From: an uncultured Bacteroides sp.
Lineage (GTDB): Bacteria; Bacteroidota; Bacteroidia; Bacteroidales; Bacteroidaceae
Length of the DNA: 35,614 nt
Assembly (NCBI RefSeq): GCF_949298305.1
Contig: NZ_CASFWU010000019.1
Location: forward strand, 1-35,614
Reading direction: 5' to 3'
Part shown: one piece after another, positions 31,580 through 35,614 of the stretch
Position numbering within the stretch: position 1 is the first letter of the stretch
Layout of the letters: the number at the start of each line of letters is the position of its first letter
Notes under the pieces: model-generated
Told to the model about the DNA's origin: nothing
The model's database searches: none
Seen by the model: the letters and a program-made list of their open reading frames with translations, nothing else
Made by a program: the position numbers and the translations under genes

Positions 31580-33004
31580 CTACTTCATGTCTTCGTCCGA
31601 GAAGATTTCGTTGGACAGCTTGTTGAAGGTCTTTTCAAACCAGCTGGGTCCGTCTTTCTTCTTTTTCTTTCTGGCTTCTTCCTTCTTCCGCTTTTCTTCT
31701 TCCTTCTTCCGTCTTTCCTCTTCCCGTCTCTTCTTTTCTTCCTCTTCACGTTTGCGGCGGTTTTCTTCCTCCTGGGCCTTCAGGGCTTCGTCGTCCTTGA
31801 AGATGTCGGCGGGCTGTTGCGGGGTGACGGTCTGTGCGGGCTTGGGTGTTTCCTGCAGGCAGCAGTTTTCGTTTCCGGAGGCCAGCAGGGCCAGCAGCGT
31901 ATTCTGCATGCCGTCTTTTTTCAGCGCTTCGCTGAGGCCGTGAACGGGTATGTTGACGAAGCGTGCCACTTTCGCTTTCTCGGCCTTGCTTGTTTTGCGG
32001 AAGGCTTCTTCCAGGTGTTTCAGGTTGGCGCCGCCTCCTGTGAGCACGATGCCGGACAGCAGCTTGTCTTCGTAGCCCGAAAGCTGTATGAGGTTCCAGA
32101 CGTTGGCCAGTATCTCTTCGGCGCGGGCTCCTATCACGTTGTTCAGCTCGTTCAGGGCGATGCTGCGGCCTTCTTCGGTCAGGCACGTGGGTGCCGACTC
32201 CTGTTCTTCCTCCTCTTCGTAGAGGGCGTCGCCGTATTTCAGCTTCAGGTCTTCGGCCTCCTTCTCTTCCAGTTGCAGGGAGGTGATGTCCTGGGTGATG
32301 GTGCTGCCTCCCAGGGGCAGCACGTTGAGGCTGCGCAGGATGTTGTTCTTGTAGATGATGACGGTGGTGGTTTCGGCTCCGAAGTCCACCAGCGCGCATC
32401 CGGCCCTGCGTTCGTTTTCGGTGAGCACGGCCTTGGCCAGCGCTTCGGGGGCAATGACCATGTCGGCAATCTCCACCCGTGCCTGCTGGAAGCTCTGTTC
32501 GAGGTTCTTCTTGAGCGAGGCGCGGGCGATGATGTTCAGGAAGTGGCCTGTGATGTTTCTGCCGGTCACTCCCACGGGCTCTGTTTGCAGGCTGTTGTCT
32601 ATCTTGTATTCCTGGGGCGCCACGTCCAGCACGCACATGTCGGCCAGGGGCACTTCGAGGTTCTCGTCGCAGATGGAGTCCACCAGTTCCTGCTTGATGA
32701 TGCTTTCCTCGTCCAGGGTGCGTTTCACCACGTTCTCCACCGTGCGGAGCGAGCGTCCGCCTATCCCGACGTAGACCTTGGCGATGGAGTTGTCCAGCTG
32801 GGCCTCCAGCTTGTTGATGATGGTCTTCAGTGCCACGGCGGTCTTGTCAATGTTGTAGATGGTGCCCTTGTGTATGGCTCCCGCGGCTTCTTCGCGCGCG
32901 TAGGCCAGCACCTGTATACTTCCGTCGCTGTTCTTCTTTCCGGCGATGCCGGTTATCTTGGAGGAACCCAGTTCGACGGCGGCTATAAAATCTGTTGTTG
33001 CCAT
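31580..33004 (-). CDS. ftsA: cell division protein FtsA
   Basis: FtsA is the actin-like protein that tethers FtsZ to the inner membrane. The product has 474 residues from MATTDFIAAVELGSSKITG. Nucleotide-binding motifs are AAVELGSSKITGI, LVDFGAETTTVIIY and SGIVLTGGGANLKHL. Residues about 404-450 form an extremely charged Glu/Lys/Arg run, likely a long single helix, and the final 22 residues (DGPSWFEKTFNKLSNEIF and the tail) form the amphipathic membrane-targeting helix. The open frame extends to 33127, but FtsA begins at 33004, where the family N-terminus lies. Confidence 0.97.
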   Translation of the reverse strand: MATTDFIAAVELGSSKITGIAGKKNSDGSIQVLAYAREEAAGAIHKGTIYNIDKTAVALKTIINKLEAQLDNSIAKVYVGIGGRSLRTVENVVKRTLDEESIIKQELVDSICDENLEVPLADMCVLDVAPQEYKIDNSLQTEPVGVTGRNITGHFLNIIARASLKKNLEQSFQQARVEIADMVIAPEALAKAVLTENERRAGCALVDFGAETTTVIIYKNNILRSLNVLPLGGSTITQDITSLQLEEKEAEDLKLKYGDALYEEEEEQESAPTCLTEEGRSIALNELNNVIGARAEEILANVWNLIQLSGYEDKLLSGIVLTGGGANLKHLEEAFRKTSKAEKAKVARFVNIPVHGLSEALKKDGMQNTLLALLASGNENCCLQETPKPAQTVTPQQPADIFKDDEALKAQEEENRRKREEEEKKRREEERRKKEEEKRKKEEARKKKKKDGPSWFEKTFNKLSNEIFSDEDMK

Positions 33005-33123
33005 ATTGTTGTATTTTAGATTTCTGATTTCAGCTTTCTGGATGCCGTTCTCGTCTTCCGTCCGTGGGGGCTGGCAGGGTCGGGCCGGCCTGGCGTCCCG
33101 GGGCGGAATGCGGCATCCGTTCT

Positions 33124-33861
33124 TCATTCTTTTTTGCTTCCTATAATCTGGTTTCCAAATTCAACACTGATGCGTTCGTATTTGTTCCACCCGATGCGGT
33201 TCAATCCTTTTTCGTAGAAGAGTTTCATCCGTTCCAGCTTGCTTTCAAAGTTGTCCAGCCTGCCGAGGTAGATGAGGTGGTCGCCCACGCGAGGCACCAG
33301 TTCGATGTTCTTCCCGGGCAGTACGTGGATTTGCTCTATTTGTGAAGCCCAGAAGGAATTCCGCTGCAAAAATACACCAAACTTGTAGATTTCCTTCGTG
33401 GCAAACGATTTTTCTACATTTCCGGTCACGATGGGCAGGTGGGCCGTGCAGCGGGCGTCGCGCGGCATCACGTTGCCTTTGTTGTCTATGTAGTAGTTCT
33501 CGCCGTCGGCGTTCATCACCCGCAGGATGGGGATGCGCTGGTGTACCTCCATGCACAGCTTGCCGCTGGGCGTCTTGTAGCATTCCACGCGGTCTACGAG
33601 CGGGTGGCCCGAGAGTACCTGCTCCAGTGTCTCGGTGCGGATGCGGTCCATGGGCTTGCCGATGGGGTTCACGCCTTTCTTCTCCAGCATGCCCACCATT
33701 TCCTTCCGGGTGATGAATCCGGCGTAGACGCTGTCCTTGATGACCATTTCCACTTCGTTGCACACCAGGTCGGCGGGCTGCCTGTTGAAGGCGGTGATGG
33801 CTGCCACCAGGTAGGCGGCCACCAGCAGGATGACGATTGAGAGTAATATTCGTTTGATCAT
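33124..33861 (-). CDS. ftsQ: cell division protein FtsQ
   Basis: FtsQ is a bitopic divisome protein that links early and late division proteins. The product has 245 residues. One N-terminal membrane segment (MIKRILLSIVILLVAAYLVAAI) is followed by a POTRA-like domain (EVEMVIKDSVYAGFITRKEMVGMLE) and the periplasmic beta domain with HPLVDRVECYKTPSGKLCMEVHQRIPI. It starts 23 bp after murC. The gap to ftsA is 119 bp and contains a weak palindrome, so ftsA may have its own control. Confidence 0.93.
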   Translation of the reverse strand: MIKRILLSIVILLVAAYLVAAITAFNRQPADLVCNEVEMVIKDSVYAGFITRKEMVGMLEKKGVNPIGKPMDRIRTETLEQVLSGHPLVDRVECYKTPSGKLCMEVHQRIPILRVMNADGENYYIDNKGNVMPRDARCTAHLPIVTGNVEKSFATKEIYKFGVFLQRNSFWASQIEQIHVLPGKNIELVPRVGDHLIYLGRLDNFESKLERMKLFYEKGLNRIGWNKYERISVEFGNQIIGSKKE

Positions 33862-33884
33862 GACGTTTGCGGTTAATGTCGTTA

Positions 33885-35285
33885 TCAGGGACGGTTGCCG
33901 TCCGTCGCCTTGGTTTCCAGCACCTGCTTGATGCGCGGCATGTAGTTGTCCAGGTCGCCCGCACCCAGCACGACCACTACGTCGGTCGGCTTTCCGGCCA
34001 GCAGGTTCAGGACGTCTTCCTTGGGGCAGATGCACTTCTCGATGCCCGGGCGCAGGTTGTCGTAGATGAGCCGGCTGGTGACGCCGGGGATGGGCTGCTC
34101 GCGCGCGGGATAGATGTCGGTGAGAATGACCTCGTCGGCCAGCGAGAGGCTGTCCGCAAACTCGCGGTAGAAGTCGCGGGTGCGGGTGTAGAGGTGGGGC
34201 TGGAAGACGGCGGTAATCTTGCGGTCTTCGTACAGTTCGCGCACGGACTTCAGGCTCTGGGCTATCTCGGCGGGGTGGTGGGCGTAGTCGCTCAGCAGCA
34301 CGGCCTTGTCGGTCTTCAGCTTGAAGTCGAAGCGGCGGTCTACGCCGCCGAAGCTGGCCATGCCCTGCCTGATTTCTTCGTCGGTGACGCCGCAGAGGTG
34401 GGCCAGGGCCATGGCGGCCACGCCGTTGTCGATGTTGATGCTGACGGGCACGCCCAGGCGGACATCGTTGATGCGCGTGTCGGGCGCCACGAAGTCGAGA
34501 TAAATCTCGCCGCCGCCGATGCGGATGTTTTCGGCGTGGAAGTCGCCTTCGCTGCGCGAATAGGTGTAGGTCTTTACGCCGGGCTGCACGCTGGGCTGCA
34601 CTTCCAGGCCGGTGTGCAGGATGAGGGCGCCGCCGGGCTGGATGAGCGTGGTGTAGTGGCGGAAGCTCTCCAGATAGGCTTCCTTGGTGCCGTAGATGTC
34701 CAGGTGGTCGGGGTCGGTGGCGGTGATGACGCTCATGTAGGGCGACAGCCAGTGGAACGACGAGCGGTCGAACTCGTCGGCCTCGATGACCGTGTAGGGG
34801 CTTTCGGCAGAGAGCAGCAGGTTGGTGCCGTAGTTCTTGGAGATGCCGCCCAGGAAGGCGGTGCAGCCCACGTGCGACTGGTGCAGCAGGTGGGCGGTCA
34901 TGGTGCTGGTAGTGGTCTTGCCGTGTGTGCCTGCCACGCAGAGGCCCTTGCTGCCGCGGGTGATGATGCCCAGCACCTGGGCGCGCTTGTGGATTTCAAA
35001 GCCGTGGGCGCGGAAGTAGGCCAGTTCGGCGTGTTCCTGCGGCACGGCGGGGGTGTAGACCACCAGCGTGCTCTCCGGCTGCCTGCAGCATTCGGGTATC
35101 AGGCCGGCGTTTTCTTCGTAGTGTATCTGCGCGCCTTCGGCAATGAGCCGCCCGGTCAGTTCGCTGGGGGTGCGGTCGTAGCCGGCCACCACTTTTCCCT
35201 TGGAGAGGAAGTAGCGTATCAGGGCGCTCATGCCGATGCCTCCTGCGCCCACGAAATAGACGGATTGGATGGTTTCTATCTTCAT
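33885..35285 (-). CDS. murC: UDP-N-acetylmuramate--L-alanine ligase
   Basis: MurC adds L-alanine to UDP-MurNAc, the first amino-acid step of peptidoglycan precursor synthesis. The product has 466 residues. The N-terminal Rossmann motif VYFVGAGGIGMSAL binds UDP-MurNAc, the ATP loop is VAGTHGKTTTSTM near residue 120, and DPDHLDIYG and DYAHHPAEI belong to the central and C-terminal domains. The ATG at 35285 (MKIETIQSVYFVG) is the correct start. The frame stays open upstream into array D and could be misannotated as a 521-residue protein. It is normally preceded by murG, which is not seen here. Confidence 0.97.
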   Translation of the reverse strand: MKIETIQSVYFVGAGGIGMSALIRYFLSKGKVVAGYDRTPSELTGRLIAEGAQIHYEENAGLIPECCRQPESTLVVYTPAVPQEHAELAYFRAHGFEIHKRAQVLGIITRGSKGLCVAGTHGKTTTSTMTAHLLHQSHVGCTAFLGGISKNYGTNLLLSAESPYTVIEADEFDRSSFHWLSPYMSVITATDPDHLDIYGTKEAYLESFRHYTTLIQPGGALILHTGLEVQPSVQPGVKTYTYSRSEGDFHAENIRIGGGEIYLDFVAPDTRINDVRLGVPVSINIDNGVAAMALAHLCGVTDEEIRQGMASFGGVDRRFDFKLKTDKAVLLSDYAHHPAEIAQSLKSVRELYEDRKITAVFQPHLYTRTRDFYREFADSLSLADEVILTDIYPAREQPIPGVTSRLIYDNLRPGIEKCICPKEDVLNLLAGKPTDVVVVLGAGDLDNYMPRIKQVLETKATDGNRP

Positions 35286-35361
35286 GGTTCTTTCTTTGTT
35301 CAAGTTCTGTTTCCAGAGCCTCGGAGCGGCGTTTCCGGCCGGCGGATGCAGGCCTTCGGGA

Positions 35362-35471
35362 GGATGCCTGCCGGGTGTCCGGAGGATGCTTGCATGGTCC
35401 GCGTACGGTGCTTGCATGGTCCGTGCTCGGTGCCTGCATGGTCCGGCCACGGTGCCTGCATGGTGCAGGCC
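35362..35471. repeat. 22-bp tandem array D (five units)
   Basis: Units begin at 35362, 35384, 35406, 35428 and 35450. Cores include GGATGCTTGCATGGTCCG, CGGTGCTTGCATGGTCCG and CGGTGCCTGCATGGTCCG, with linkers CGTA, TGCT and GCCA. The first and last units are divergent. It lies about 75 bp upstream of the murC start, unlike A to C, which lie at gene 3' ends. Confidence 0.9.
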
Positions 35472-35527
35472 GGATGCGGGAACGGTTCCCGGCTCTGGCT
35501 TAATTCTTTATTTTCAATTACTACTGG

Positions 35528-35583
35528 TGCGATAAAATCGCATTAGTTTTAAATATCATCAAATAACGAGAGTTCTTTGACAT
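35528..35583 (+). promoter_or_regulatory. hairpin and boxA-like sequence at the right edge
   Basis: TGCGAT-AAA-ATCGCA (35528-35542) is a perfect 6-bp palindrome followed by TTAGTTTT. AGTTCTTTGACAT (35571-35583) resembles the boxA antitermination motif found in rRNA leaders, and TTGACA inside it also looks like a -35 box. This could be the leader of an rRNA operon or the end of an insertion sequence starting just beyond the window. Confidence 0.35.
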
Positions 35584-35614
35584 TTTGGTTTAAAATGATT
35601 GATGAGTCTTGCTT

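Larger units (their letters stand above)
35286..35614. other. 329-bp gene-free right edge where murG is expected
   Basis: The region holds array D (35362-35471) and then an AT-rich tail. No murG coding sequence is present on the minus strand within the window. Confidence 0.6.

Noticed and set aside
33885..35450. MurC start at 35450
   Set aside because: The extra 55 residues come from repeat DNA, and the conserved MurC N-terminus begins at 35285.
7376..35471. CRISPR array
   Set aside because: The units are contiguous, with only 4-nt linkers, and no spacers or cas genes are present.

Overview
The window is a chromosomal segment of a Bacteroidales bacterium, most likely a Bacteroidaceae member (Bacteroides or a close relative). 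The evidence is the close match of IF-2, GyrB, FtsA, FtsZ, the sialidase and the sialic-acid genes to that family, promoters of the Bacteroides type (TTTG or TTG, 19-20 nt, then TAnnTTTG), and arrangements such as sufB-cvpA-infB-nusA-rimP and gyrB-rpsT-tRNA-Glu-recO. The DNA looks GC-rich for Bacteroides, and this produces many long antisense open frames. I cannot name a species.

Layout. 1-6600 (minus strand): sufB (cut by the window edge, with an apparent 5' frameshift), a CvpA-family membrane protein, then the translation/transcription operon rimP-nusA-infB, with a clear promoter and a terminator-like hairpin in its leader. 6735-7960: a small membrane-anchored protein and a long gene-free stretch with repeat array A. 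7961-14296 (minus strand): a sialic-acid utilisation cluster: NanM-like kelch lipoprotein, neuraminate lyase, AGE-family 2-epimerase, MFS permease and secreted GH33 sialidase. Its parts fit one pathway: release of sialic acid, anomerisation, uptake, cleavage to ManNAc and conversion to GlcNAc. 14356-17826: a YgjP-type metallopeptidase, an adhesin-like DUF2807 lipoprotein, repeat array B and an ECF sigma/anti-sigma pair. 17883-22952: argB, speA, aroK, an aquaporin and two tandem small winged-helix proteins. 23310-26930: gyrB, rpsT, tRNA-Glu and recO. 26976-29998: repeat array C, a GH78-like alpha-L-rhamnosidase and a YqeY protein. 30144-35285 (minus strand): the 3' half of the division/cell-wall cluster, murC-ftsQ-ftsA-ftsZ. 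35286-35614: array D and an AT-rich edge where murG would normally be expected.

The most unusual signal is a family of intergenic tandem arrays with an exact 22-bp period at four places (about 7.4, 16.5, 27.0 and 35.4 kb). Each unit has a core close to CCGTGC-WW-GCATGGTCCG followed by a 4-nt variable linker. Much of the core is an imperfect dyad, and three of the four arrays lie between convergent genes. They do not encode a plausible protein and have no CRISPR-type spacers. They look like an interspersed, BIME-like or protein-binding element. Other palindromic elements of several sequence classes are also scattered through the window.
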